Assembly: GCA_002862135.1 (NCBI GenBank)
Contig: PKCI01000098.1
Span: 1-64,000, forward strand
Origin: Verrucomicrobiota bacterium
Lineage (GTDB): Bacteria > Verrucomicrobiota > Verrucomicrobiia > Verrucomicrobiales > DEV007
Length of the DNA: 64,000 bases
Direction of reading: 5' to 3'
A program made the position numbers and the translations under genes. Position 1 is the stretch's first letter. Each line of letters begins with the position of its first letter. The notes beneath the pieces are model-generated. The model saw only the letters and a list, made by a program, of their open reading frames with translations. It was not told the DNA's origin and ran no database searches. Positions 39,009-48,515 of the stretch are shown here, one piece after another.

Positions 39009-39704
39009 ATGCGCTGGCTGAGAATCATACTGCCACTGCTCCTCCTGACTGCGCCAGCACTGGCCTGGGAGAAGCGAGATGGTTCGGAGATTGGCGGAAA
39101 GCTTGATTCCTTTGATTTCGAGTCCAAGGAACTGGTCTTCGACGATGCGGCTCAGCCTGAAAGCACTCGGGTTGCCTTTAATGACCTCTCGATGAAGTCG
39201 AGGCAGTATTTCCTGTTTTCCCCTATCTATCACCGCAGCTTCCCTGCGGATTCACTCTGGCCTACCGAGAAAAAGAAGTTGCTTCTGATCTCAGTGGCAT
39301 CTGTCGTTTTACCTCTCTTCCTCGGATTCTGGATCTCGGGAGCACTCATCGCACGGAAGTTGAATCCCGTTCGTGCTCTCTTCGGTTTTGCCGGAAGCTG
39401 GATCATTGGTTCTGTCCTTGTCACGATCTACTTGATCCTTTCGGTTCGATTTGACGGTAACACCTCGCTGCTTTGGGCCGGGTTTATCGTCGCTCCCATC
39501 TTCCTCTCTATTCTGATCTCCGCCGTCTACAGCTGCTCGACGATAAAGGGATTCGTGATCTTCTTCTCCCACCTTTTCGTAGGTGTCTGCGTTTCGCTCA
39601 TCCTCCTTGCCGCCACTAACTTGCTACTGCCCGAAGTTTCTCAAGACGAACTGTGGAACAAGCTGGTCTTCCGACCGGTTGGGCTCTCTCCTCCTCGGAC
39701 CTGA
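39009..39704 (+). CDS. hypothetical membrane protein with N-terminal SHD1-like beta domain
   Basis: 231 aa; signal peptide, WEKRDGSEIGGKLDSFDFESKELVFDD, then about 4-5 TM segments. Confidence 0.65.
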   Translation: MRWLRIILPLLLLTAPALAWEKRDGSEIGGKLDSFDFESKELVFDDAAQPESTRVAFNDLSMKSRQYFLFSPIYHRSFPADSLWPTEKKKLLLISVASVVLPLFLGFWISGALIARKLNPVRALFGFAGSWIIGSVLVTIYLILSVRFDGNTSLLWAGFIVAPIFLSILISAVYSCSTIKGFVIFFSHLFVGVCVSLILLAATNLLLPEVSQDELWNKLVFRPVGLSPPRT

Positions 39705-39709
39705 TCGGG

Positions 39710-40198
39710 TCAAGCAAACAGCGCTTCTAATCCTTCGAGGTAGGAAGCTGCACCGTTCTCACTTTCAGCCGGTGCCCAGTCAGCAAACTCCTTATCGGTG
39801 ACATCGTAAGGTCCCCGCTTCACCTCAAGAATGATCGTGTCTGGCTTCAAGGCCAGCACTCCATGCCAGATACGCTCCTCGATATCGACGAACCCTCCGG
39901 CAGGTATGCGATGCACCGTTCTCACGTCGCCGGATTCGCTGAAAGTGACAAATCCCAGCTCCCCCTCAATCACCTGTAGAGTCTCCACGGCCCAGTCGCG
40001 AGGATGCCGATGCGGTTGGATGTAGGTACCGACTTGGAGGATGTTTACCATCCTTTGTACTAAGTCCTGCTGATTTCGGTGGATCGGAATCAACATTCGC
40101 AGTCGCGGACTTTCCTGCGACGCTTTCAAACCCGCTTCCCGGAGGACAGTATTCCACTCAAAGACTGGTCCCTCCGGATTTGGAAAGGCAAGTTTCAT
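39710..40198 (-). CDS. WbuC-like cupin-fold protein
   Basis: 162 aa; QVGTYIQPHRHPRDWAVETLQVIEGELGFVTFSESGDV...VDIEERIWHGVLALKPDTIILEVKRGPY. Confidence 0.85.
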   Translation of the reverse strand: MKLAFPNPEGPVFEWNTVLREAGLKASQESPRLRMLIPIHRNQQDLVQRMVNILQVGTYIQPHRHPRDWAVETLQVIEGELGFVTFSESGDVRTVHRIPAGGFVDIEERIWHGVLALKPDTIILEVKRGPYDVTDKEFADWAPAESENGAASYLEGLEALFA

Positions 40199-40267
40199 GG
40201 CTAAAATAAAGGAGGGGGAACGCGCTTACTCCTTACCCTTTTTACAGCCCGAGTCCGTCGTCTTTTT

Positions 40268-41290
40268 CTACTCTTCGCCACTTTCTGCTGGGGCCTCGGC
40301 AGCGGGGGCATCATCGGCAGGAATTTCAGCATCCTCCGGAACGACGGGGCGGGCCACCTCGGGGCGAACCGCGAACTTTTTGATCGCATCCGGCATGCCA
40401 TCACTGCCGAATCGCTTACTGAACAAGTAAGCGACGCTCTGCATCTCAGCCATCGCGGCTCGGTCTTCAGCTTTGAGCAGCGGATCTTCGTTCAACTTCA
40501 ACATCACGGCACCCATCGCAAGCTTGGCCATGAGCTCCTTGTTGCCGTTAGCAAGAGTGAAGGCACGATAGTAGTCGTCCTTGGCGTTGTCGATCTCACC
40601 ATCCGCTTCATAAACCTTACCCCTGAGAAAAGCCAGCTGAGCAACCTCGGCGGCTGGCAGGTCGTTGAAATTCGGAGCCGGCAGCAACTTGGCGTCTCCA
40701 ATCACCGGCTTCTGGTAGGCCGCCAGGGCAGCACGAAGACCTTCGACGTCATTCTTTCCGAGGAACGCCCAGAGTTTCTGATACTCGTGCGACTTCTTGT
40801 AGTATTCGCCAAGCTTGGAATCGATCGTGGCCGCAGGAGGAGACTCCAAAACCTTGGCCAGCTGAGCGTAATTGCCCACGCGCAGCAGACTCTCAGCCTG
40901 GAAGAAGAGCGCTTCGGAAGCGAAGTTCTGGGGCAGGCCCAGAATAATGGCGTAATTGCGAGCAACCGCACCAAAGGCTTCAGCAGCTTCAGCATAGCTC
41001 CCGCTGTCGAACAGCACTCGAGGCTCTGCAAGTGCTTCGGGACGGGCGTCGAGGCGAACCAACTTGTTCAAGCCCTCGCCACGAATCTGGGCATAAGGTA
41101 TCAAACTGCCACGGGAACCGGCAGAAGTTGAAAAAATCACTCCCTGATCGTTAGCACCCTGAACATATCCTCGGGGATTACCTCCCTCCATCAGGCCCAC
41201 TGTTGCGGGGGTCTCCTTTACCTGGGCCATGCCTTGGACTGCCATGCTAAGCACGGTGACTCCCAGCATCAAAAAACGTGTCGTCTTCAT
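40268..41290 (-). CDS. TPR-like secreted hypothetical protein
   Basis: 340 aa; signal peptide; alpha-helical repeats (AYAEAAEAFGAVARNYA-like); acidic/Ala-Pro-rich tail. Confidence 0.65.
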   Translation of the reverse strand: MKTTRFLMLGVTVLSMAVQGMAQVKETPATVGLMEGGNPRGYVQGANDQGVIFSTSAGSRGSLIPYAQIRGEGLNKLVRLDARPEALAEPRVLFDSGSYAEAAEAFGAVARNYAIILGLPQNFASEALFFQAESLLRVGNYAQLAKVLESPPAATIDSKLGEYYKKSHEYQKLWAFLGKNDVEGLRAALAAYQKPVIGDAKLLPAPNFNDLPAAEVAQLAFLRGKVYEADGEIDNAKDDYYRAFTLANGNKELMAKLAMGAVMLKLNEDPLLKAEDRAAMAEMQSVAYLFSKRFGSDGMPDAIKKFAVRPEVARPVVPEDAEIPADDAPAAEAPAESGEE

Positions 41291-41329
41291 CTCTAAATCG
41301 TTTCCAAAGTTTTACTCCTTAACCGGCTG

Positions 41330-44300
41330 CTATTCCCGGGCCAGTCCGAGGTCGCTCATCACCTGTGCCTCCTCTTCAGGCGTGATCCCCATATCATTCT
41401 TCATGTCCTCAATCTGGCGGCGGAGCCTGCGAAGGGCACCGGTCGGAGCATCTTCATCAGTCCAGTTCTGCCACTGGTAGAGGAACTTGCGAGTGAGGCG
41501 GTAAAGCGCAATCTCACGCTGACGCTTAGCCAGTCGAGCCTCCTCGGTATCAGCTGGCATCTTCTCGAAATCAGCAAGGCTGTTCGGGATGTAGCGCTCC
41601 CAGGCTTGAGTGACCCAATCAGCAAATTTTCCATAGGTGGAAACTACCGCAAGGTAGGCCTGGTTCGCTGCCACCGGGTCGTCCAGTTCGTCATAAACCG
41701 TTCCCAGCAGGAAACCGGCTTCAGCACGCTTCTCCTTTTCGTCCTGGAACCATTTCTTCTCTTTGTTGATCGTATCAAGCGCTTCGCGCGCATCGCTCCA
41801 CTCCTTGTTCTTAATGTGGAGCGTGGAAAGATTCAGCCAAGCCTGTGGAATCAGCGCCTTGTCTTTGCCACTGCCGATGATTCGGCGAAAACGCTCGCGA
41901 GCTGATTGCAGCTTGCCCGGATCGGCCGCACGCATCTCGATGATACCGAGCTCCATTTCGGCGAGCAGCTTGAACTCCTCTGCCTCGGGATTGGTGCGAG
42001 CAAGTAGCTCCTCAAAGTAAGGAACTGCCCGGAACGGGTTGTCCGTGCCGGCAAAGTAGCGACCGATTTCGCGCAAAACGAACTCGGAGAGGTCGCGCTT
42101 CTCGAAGAGTTTTAGTTCTTCGAAAATTGCATCGATCTGGCTTTCTACAGAGGCATATTCGGGAGAATCCTTCTCCATGCTCTTCCGGGATCCCTGGAGC
42201 ACAATGACTTGCTGGATCTTGAGCCATGTCAACAAACCCTGATTAGCGGGATCAGAACCGGGGAAATTCCCCAGAGTAGCCACGGTTGGCTCGACGCCTC
42301 GAATGCGGGTCGAAGCTTCAGCGTAGGAGCCGATCGCCTTGCGCAGCATAGTGATATCCTGAGACTGTGGTGGCTGATTGCCGAGCAGGAGGATCATTTT
42401 CTCCACCTGGGTGAGCCCTTCCTCTCCTCTTTCGGCCCCTTCGAGATGCTCGAGTGAAAAGATGGAAATCTGGGGTTCCCAGGTCGTTCCGGCATAGTCC
42501 GGGAAGAAGGTGTCATACATCGCGATACCCTTCTCGATCTCTCCATCAGTGTAGTAAATATCAGCAGCTTTCCAGATGCTCTCAGAGGCCATCTGCTTGT
42601 GGTATTCACCTTGCCCCTCGTCGGAGGCCTGCTTGGCCTTGGAAGCTTCCATACCACGCAGGTAACAATCAAGTGCCTTGACTCGGAGCCCGGGTTCCAG
42701 ATCTTCCTGATCTTTTCCGAGACTTCCTGCCTGAACGAGGTAAGCGTCACCGGTGATGTTCAGAGAACGTCCCAGCTGTGAGGAATCGGGACGCTCTTTC
42801 TGGAGACGCTCCGAAGCTGCAATGGCTGCCGGGTAATCTTCGAGGTTAAATCGGGCAATGGTCAGGTCCGCCAAAGCGGTATCGAGATAACTCTCGGACT
42901 CGGGGAACTTGGCGAGAAACTCTTCATATTTCTCAGCAGCCTCGCGGGTTTTTCCAATCACGAGCAGGTTGCTGCCGCGGTGGAACATGACTCCCTCGAG
43001 ATATTCACCCTCGGGATAGGCCCTCACATATTCAGCAAAGGGTTCAACGGCTTCGTCGAAACGCTTCATGATGTAGAGCGACATCGGGTAGAAGAAGTCG
43101 GCCAATTCGCGCTGCTTCACACCGGCCTCATAGCGACCACGAACCGTCTCCGAAATGTCGATGACCATGTCATACTGCTTCGCCGTGAAAAGCGATTGCA
43201 GCATGAAGCTGGAAACATTATTGCGGAGCTCGTGATCCTCCGGCATTTCGGCCATGAACTTCTCCCCGAAGTATTGCGCGGCCGGATAGTCAGCCAGCAT
43301 GGAAGAGAGACGAGCCGCTTCGTGGAGGATCTCGGCACGAGCCTGCTGCGGAGCGCCGGGAAACTGTTCTACGAGGAACCAGTAGACTCCGCGAGCCGCA
43401 CGGAAGTTCTCAAGAGCGGAGTAACAATTCGCAATAACACGCAGTGACTCAGCATCTGGATGAAGTTCGGCGGCTTCCATCTGCGTCATCCTGTCGAGAA
43501 GCTGCTGGAACTGAGACGGCACTTCCAGACCAACGGGCTGACGGGCCAGGTTCAGGTCGATATCCACCCGGACATCTTCGAAGGTCGGTGCAAGAGCAAA
43601 GAATCGCAGCGCAGCGTTATACATGCCAGACTTGGTGCACTCGAAACCAAGCATGCGTAGTCGCTCGAGAAAGCCGAAGCGGAATTGATCCATCGGGGAA
43701 ATCTTGATGACCGACTCGTTTGTATCGAGGAACTCATGAATCTGGTTTTCGATCCTTTCCACCTCAGCGGCATCTGCGCCGGCCTGGTTCGCCATTTCCA
43801 CCCAGGCCAGACCAAGATCGAGGATGCCTTGCATGAGAAACTGCGGAGAAATACGTCGCTCCTCACGGTTGTCGAATAGTTCCTGGATCGAAGCAATACC
43901 CTCCGGACCGCGACCAACTTTCATCAGCGCACCACCATAGCGAAGCTTGAAGCTGGCGTAGACCTGGCCAAGTTCTTCCGTCGTCGGATCGCTGGCGACG
44001 TAATCGTCGTAAAGCTTGATTGCTTCTTCATAATTGCCGAACTGAGCTTCACAGAAACCGAGCTGGAACTTTGCGAGGTTCTTTCGGGGGTTCTGAGAAT
44101 TGATGGGTGACTCGACTTGCTCAGCAATTTCATCGGAACGAACGCAGATGTCGAAGGCAACCTTGGCGTCCTCCCAGCGTTTCTGCGGGAGAAGGGTCAT
44201 ACCGTAATCAAAAAAGATACCGCCAGCTTGGGACCCGAAGTCCTCAAAGAGGGTCTCCTGGCCTCCAGACTTTTCGATCATGAGCTCGTAATGCTTCGAA

Positions 44301-44467
44301 GCCTCGGCGTGATTGCCAAACATAAACAGTTGGCCTGCCTTCTCGTAGAGCTCCTCCACACTGAGGTCCTCCGGATTCTCCTGAGCCAGCGCCACTGCGG
44401 GCGCCATTGAAAGAGCTGCCACCAGCGCCACGCGCCCGGTCACCTTCTTAATCCATTCCATATTCAT
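41330..44467 (-). CDS. large TPR-repeat secreted protein
   Basis: About 1045 aa; signal peptide MNMEWIKKVTGRVALVAALSMAPAVALAQ; multiple TPR-like repeats (e.g. LLVIGKTREAAEKYEEFLAKFPESESYLDTALADLTIARF). Confidence 0.85.
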   Translation of the reverse strand: MNMEWIKKVTGRVALVAALSMAPAVALAQENPEDLSVEELYEKAGQLFMFGNHAEASKHYELMIEKSGGQETLFEDFGSQAGGIFFDYGMTLLPQKRWEDAKVAFDICVRSDEIAEQVESPINSQNPRKNLAKFQLGFCEAQFGNYEEAIKLYDDYVASDPTTEELGQVYASFKLRYGGALMKVGRGPEGIASIQELFDNREERRISPQFLMQGILDLGLAWVEMANQAGADAAEVERIENQIHEFLDTNESVIKISPMDQFRFGFLERLRMLGFECTKSGMYNAALRFFALAPTFEDVRVDIDLNLARQPVGLEVPSQFQQLLDRMTQMEAAELHPDAESLRVIANCYSALENFRAARGVYWFLVEQFPGAPQQARAEILHEAARLSSMLADYPAAQYFGEKFMAEMPEDHELRNNVSSFMLQSLFTAKQYDMVIDISETVRGRYEAGVKQRELADFFYPMSLYIMKRFDEAVEPFAEYVRAYPEGEYLEGVMFHRGSNLLVIGKTREAAEKYEEFLAKFPESESYLDTALADLTIARFNLEDYPAAIAASERLQKERPDSSQLGRSLNITGDAYLVQAGSLGKDQEDLEPGLRVKALDCYLRGMEASKAKQASDEGQGEYHKQMASESIWKAADIYYTDGEIEKGIAMYDTFFPDYAGTTWEPQISIFSLEHLEGAERGEEGLTQVEKMILLLGNQPPQSQDITMLRKAIGSYAEASTRIRGVEPTVATLGNFPGSDPANQGLLTWLKIQQVIVLQGSRKSMEKDSPEYASVESQIDAIFEELKLFEKRDLSEFVLREIGRYFAGTDNPFRAVPYFEELLARTNPEAEEFKLLAEMELGIIEMRAADPGKLQSARERFRRIIGSGKDKALIPQAWLNLSTLHIKNKEWSDAREALDTINKEKKWFQDEKEKRAEAGFLLGTVYDELDDPVAANQAYLAVVSTYGKFADWVTQAWERYIPNSLADFEKMPADTEEARLAKRQREIALYRLTRKFLYQWQNWTDEDAPTGALRRLRRQIEDMKNDMGITPEEEAQVMSDLGLARE

Positions 44468-44484
44468 TCTGAAAAAATCTTGGG

Positions 44485-44946
44485 TCACTTAGAGGCAAAA
44501 CCAACGAGCCTGACATCTTCTGTGCCGACACCGGCAAAACAGTTGATCACGTCAATAAAGCGCTTTCCACCTGCTGAACCATCCCCTTCGAGTTTCGCCG
44601 CAGGGCTGCTCTCTTTGCCGCAGGGCTGTCGAGATTCCAAGCATGTGACAACTTGGTCCTCCAACCTGACCAGTTCGCTATTATCTGTCTTTTTCTCGAT
44701 CAGCTCTTTCTGCATCGTCACCACTCCGCCAGCAGCGAAAGCAAGCCACGGCATATCAAAATCGAAACCCTTCTGGTTCGAGTAACCACCAGTAGGCGAC
44801 ATTGTCAGTTGGAGATTTCCTTCGTTAGCATCCAGCGTCGAGGTTAGAAAAAAATAGATAAAAATAAGAAATTTTACATCGATCAGGGAAGAAATATTCA
44901 GTCCGCCTTGATCCGTCTGTTCCTGTTCCCTTCGTCTCCTCATCAT
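44485..44946 (-). CDS. divergent ExbD/TolR-like biopolymer transporter
   Basis: 153 aa; LNISSLIDVKFLIFIYFFLTSTLDANEGNLQLTM keeps the single TM and the Asp. Confidence 0.8.
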   Translation of the reverse strand: MMRRRREQEQTDQGGLNISSLIDVKFLIFIYFFLTSTLDANEGNLQLTMSPTGGYSNQKGFDFDMPWLAFAAGGVVTMQKELIEKKTDNSELVRLEDQVVTCLESRQPCGKESSPAAKLEGDGSAGGKRFIDVINCFAGVGTEDVRLVGFASK

Positions 44947-44970
44947 TCTACGTCGAAAGAACTCCGCCGT

Positions 44971-45000
44971 GTTTTGACACGTTTTGACGCGTTTTGACGC
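44971..45000. repeat. 10-bp tandem repeat x3 (gttttgacac gttttgacgc gttttgacgc)
   Basis: Three adjacent copies between two ExbD genes; one mismatch in copy 1. Confidence 0.9.
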
Positions 45001-45009
45001 ATACCCGGT

Positions 45010-45456
45010 TTACTCTTGGAATCCGGATATCGTCACCTTATCAATTCCGACCTCAGGATCGGACAAAGCGTTCAAAACATCGATAAAACGCTGCCCTTTC
45101 GCTGCATCGTCCGCAGCGATAATCACCATCGGTTCGGAGTCAGTCAGGCGAGCACTTTCCGAATAAGTCTTGAGTCGATCCAACAACTGAGGGACGTCGC
45201 GGTTAGCCGCGTCGGTATCGAGTACTTCGTCGTTGAGAACAATGTGTCCCTGGCTGTTGACCTCGACCGTCATCTGGTCAATCTCAACGTCGGAACCCTG
45301 TCCTGTGCTGGTCGGCATGGTCATCCCCAGATCCGCCTCTTTCGGATCGAGAGTTGATGTCACGAGGAAGTAGATGAGGAGAAGGAAACTGACGTCAATC
45401 AACGATGACATATCCAACGCGGGATTCTCCTCCTTCGGTGCTTTTCTACGAGCCAT
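45010..45456 (-). CDS. ExbD/TolR family biopolymer transporter
   Basis: 148 aa; LDMSSLIDVSFLLLIYFLVTSTLDPKEADLGMTMP. Confidence 0.93.
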   Translation of the reverse strand: MARRKAPKEENPALDMSSLIDVSFLLLIYFLVTSTLDPKEADLGMTMPTSTGQGSDVEIDQMTVEVNSQGHIVLNDEVLDTDAANRDVPQLLDRLKTYSESARLTDSEPMVIIAADDAAKGQRFIDVLNALSDPEVGIDKVTISGFQE

Positions 45457-45482
45457 AAGTTCGTTCGAATCTAAAAATCTTA

Positions 45483-45938
45483 TTAGTTTTTCTCGACGAC
45501 GTAGCTTCCGAAGATCACGTCGCTGACTCCAGCATCCCCGGCTGCTTGGACCACTTTCTTAATCACCCGGGTGTCCACCCCCTTGTCTGCCCGCAAATTG
45601 AGTCGAGTGGGAAGTCCGGATTCATCATGGCGCTCACGGGCTGCCTGAACGTATTCGGTGATTGCGTCAGTGGAGCCGAGTTCAATCTCATCCTGCGCCC
45701 AGATCGTTCCATCAGCGAGCACGTTGACCACGACACGGCCGGTCGCATTCTTAGCCACCTGCGCGTTTTTCGCAGTCGGTGGCTTCACCCGCTTATCGAT
45801 CTGAACAATGATCAGGTGAGAACTGACCATAAAAAAAATGAGCAGCAGAAACACCAGATCGATCATCGATGACATATCCATCTGGAGCTCCTCGCCTTCG
45901 ATGCTTTCAGTTACTGCTCTGAGTTTCTCTGACGCCAT
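45483..45938 (-). CDS. ExbD/TolR family biopolymer transporter
   Basis: MDMSSMIDLVFLLLIFFMVSSHLIIVQIDKRVKPP; likely start 45938 (MASEKLRAVTES); track ORF starts 46007. Confidence 0.93.
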   Translation of the reverse strand: MASEKLRAVTESIEGEELQMDMSSMIDLVFLLLIFFMVSSHLIIVQIDKRVKPPTAKNAQVAKNATGRVVVNVLADGTIWAQDEIELGSTDAITEYVQAARERHDESGLPTRLNLRADKGVDTRVIKKVVQAAGDAGVSDVIFGSYVVEKN

Positions 45939-46003
45939 ATCTGCTGTTGCCAGTCGTAGAGTTTTTTCGCATTGAGGTCGGTAGTTAAGACCTCGGAGCA
46001 GGA

Positions 46004-46810
46004 TCAACCCTCGGAAATACCTTCCGGCACCTTAGCAAGCTGCTGGTCGGCATTCACCGTGGCTACAGCGTAATCGAGACCTTCAATGGCCACTTCCTGT
46101 GCTTCGCCAACAAGCTTATTGAAACGATTCTTGAAGATGTAAAAGCAGAAGATACTCGGAATCGCGACAACAAGACCTCCAGCAGTCGTCATCAGGGCGA
46201 GTGAGATATTTCCGGCAAGGGCACCGGGGTCAGAACCACCGCTGAGCCCCATGGTGTCGAACGCCATGATCATACCGGCGACCGTTCCAAAAAGTCCGAT
46301 CATCGGAGCAGCCTGGGCGATTACAGAGAAGTAACCGATCCAGGACATGTAGCGGGAATTCTCGCGTACCGCGAAATCTGCGAGAGCATCTTCCACTTTC
46401 TGGCGACCAAGCGTTTCGGGATCAGTGGCGTCCACCAGTGGGAAAGCGGTGGCGACCATGCGGCCGAGGTAGGAAGGGTCCTGCGCAGCTGAGTCAATGG
46501 AACTGCGAACTTTCACATCAGACATATTTGCAACGATGAGATTCTTCAATTCATCGGGAGCAAATTTCTTCTTACTGAGTTGGAGGAAGTTAAAAACAGC
46601 CAAGGTAATCATCAGGACTGAGAGAATTCCGATGGGTGCCATGAAGGGACCAGCATCAAGAATCTTAGTCATCAAAGTCTTGGTCTCTTCAACGGGAACC
46701 TCGCCACCATCCTGAGCCCAAAGTTCGGGAGCGGCAAAGGTGAAAAAGAGGACAGTACCGAAAACAATAAGATGACGCTTGGTTCGGAGGAATGACATCG
46801 TTTCTGACAT
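46004..46810 (-). CDS. MotA/TolQ/ExbB proton channel family protein
   Basis: Signal-like N-terminus and ENSRYMSWIGYFSVIAQAAPMIGLFGTVAGMIMAFDTMGLSGGSDPGALAGNISLALMTTAGGLVVAIPSI. Likely start 46810. Confidence 0.95.
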   Translation of the reverse strand: MSETMSFLRTKRHLIVFGTVLFFTFAAPELWAQDGGEVPVEETKTLMTKILDAGPFMAPIGILSVLMITLAVFNFLQLSKKKFAPDELKNLIVANMSDVKVRSSIDSAAQDPSYLGRMVATAFPLVDATDPETLGRQKVEDALADFAVRENSRYMSWIGYFSVIAQAAPMIGLFGTVAGMIMAFDTMGLSGGSDPGALAGNISLALMTTAGGLVVAIPSIFCFYIFKNRFNKLVGEAQEVAIEGLDYAVATVNADQQLAKVPEGISEG

Positions 46811-46893
46811 GGGTGTTTTGGTTTTGCTTTTAGCTAATTTGGAGGAGTCGTTCTTGGGGTATTTCATGAAACCTGTAAAGAAAAAAATTAAAT

Positions 46894-47643
46894 TCATTTC
46901 AGATCTTTGAAATCTTCTCCAGAGCCCGTAATCTCAAGGAATGCCTCCTCCAAATCACGTCCTTCATTCCCCTCTTTTTCTGACAAAATTTCATCGACTC
47001 TTCCCAGCGCAACGAGGCGCCCCTCGTTGATGATCCCTATGCGGTCGGCGAGCTCCTGGGCCACGTTCAAAAGATGAGTCGAGAGGAACACCGTGGTGCC
47101 GGCTTTGCTGCGAGCTTTCAACTCCTCTTTTACGATCCTGACATTCTTTGGGTCAAGGCCAACCATCGGCTCATCGATGATGATAACTTCTGGATCGTGA
47201 AGCAGTGCTGACGCAATGGCGAGACGCTGCCTGGTGCCGTGGCTAAGATTCTCAATTCGTTGAGCGCTGTAGCTAACCAGAGAGAATTGCTCCATCAGCT
47301 CGGGGGCCCGCTGCTTGGCGCGCCCGGGATCCATTTCAAATAGGTCAGCGATAAAAGCCATGAACTCCATCGGAGTCAGCTTATCGTAAAATTCAGCCAC
47401 GTCCGGTATGTAACCTATGCGCCGTTTCGCCTCGATCGGCTGCTTCGCGATATTAAATCCGCAGATCTCAGCTGAGCCACCGGTCGGGGAGATCAGACCC
47501 GTCAGCAGCTTGATAGTTGTGGTTTTCCCCGCCGCATTAGGACCGAGGAAAGCAAAGAACTCGCCCGGCTCGACCGTCAAGTTCAACCGATCCAGCGCAA
47601 GCAGGTCGCCATAACGCATCGACAAATCTCTAATCTCAATCAT
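46894..47643 (-). CDS. ABC transporter ATP-binding protein
   Basis: 249 aa; GPNAAGKTTTIKLL, LSHGTRQRLAIASALLHDPEVIIIDEPMVGLD. Confidence 0.96.
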   Translation of the reverse strand: MIEIRDLSMRYGDLLALDRLNLTVEPGEFFAFLGPNAAGKTTTIKLLTGLISPTGGSAEICGFNIAKQPIEAKRRIGYIPDVAEFYDKLTPMEFMAFIADLFEMDPGRAKQRAPELMEQFSLVSYSAQRIENLSHGTRQRLAIASALLHDPEVIIIDEPMVGLDPKNVRIVKEELKARSKAGTTVFLSTHLLNVAQELADRIGIINEGRLVALGRVDEILSEKEGNEGRDLEEAFLEITGSGEDFKDLK

Positions 47644-48439
47644 CCACTTGCTCCTGTGATTTCCGGTAGGCTTCCAGCGGAACGAGGATTTCCGATATGG
47701 CCTCGAAACCGAAATTCGTCTCTACCTTGAAAGGCTCACCCAGCTCACTGAAATAAACTCGAAAGATCACATCCTGCTCCACCGTTCGCAGAATCAGCAG
47801 GTAGGCTCGCATATCACGCCCTCCGAAGGAATACTCCCCCACTCTCGCCTCGCTCATCCAGCGAATCGATGAGAGATCCATTTGGCCTAGACTGAGTCCG
47901 GCGCCCATCGGCAGCATGTTTAACGGCAGAGTTGTCAGCGCGTTCTCATCCCCCCCGAACTCAAAAAGATCCTTTCCGGCTACCTGAGCCGATACGCTGA
48001 CCTTGGGAGGATCTTTTTCAAATGACAGAAAGGCCGTCATCGAACTGCGTGGGATTCGGACCGAGAAATCGCCAGCATCGAGGTTAACCTTCTCGTCAAA
48101 GATTAAGTTCCCCTTCCAGTAGGTATCCACTACGCTGGATTCATACTTTTCCTCGTAATTCTGGAGGCTGCCTGACAGGGAAAGAATCTTATTGATCTCA
48201 CCGGTCTGTGTATCCGGGCCGGAGCTTCCCGCGATCCGCAGCTCACCCCGACGCACCCCGCTTTCCAGCAGCGTCATCGTAGTAGCTTCATTCCAGTTGA
48301 AGAAGACGTCGTAGACTTCACGTATATCCACCTCCGTCATCCGCGACTCGGGTGGCGCAAAGACGACAGTAAAAAGCCATCCAACTGTTCCCAGCCAGAA
48401 GAGCATGATCAGGGTTGAGAGGAGGCGGACGAGCATCAA
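47636..48439 (-). CDS. hypothetical membrane-anchored protein
   Basis: 267 aa; N-terminal TM; overlaps the ABC ATPase start by 8 bp. Confidence 0.6.
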   Translation of the reverse strand: MMLVRLLSTLIMLFWLGTVGWLFTVVFAPPESRMTEVDIREVYDVFFNWNEATTMTLLESGVRRGELRIAGSSGPDTQTGEINKILSLSGSLQNYEEKYESSVVDTYWKGNLIFDEKVNLDAGDFSVRIPRSSMTAFLSFEKDPPKVSVSAQVAGKDLFEFGGDENALTTLPLNMLPMGAGLSLGQMDLSSIRWMSEARVGEYSFGGRDMRAYLLILRTVEQDVIFRVYFSELGEPFKVETNFGFEAISEILVPLEAYRKSQEQVDD

Positions 48440-48515
48440 CAGCGCAAACTAACACAACCAGCTTGGCGCCGACAACCTTGATCAACCACTAGCAGCGGGG
48501 ATCCCTCTAAAATGA

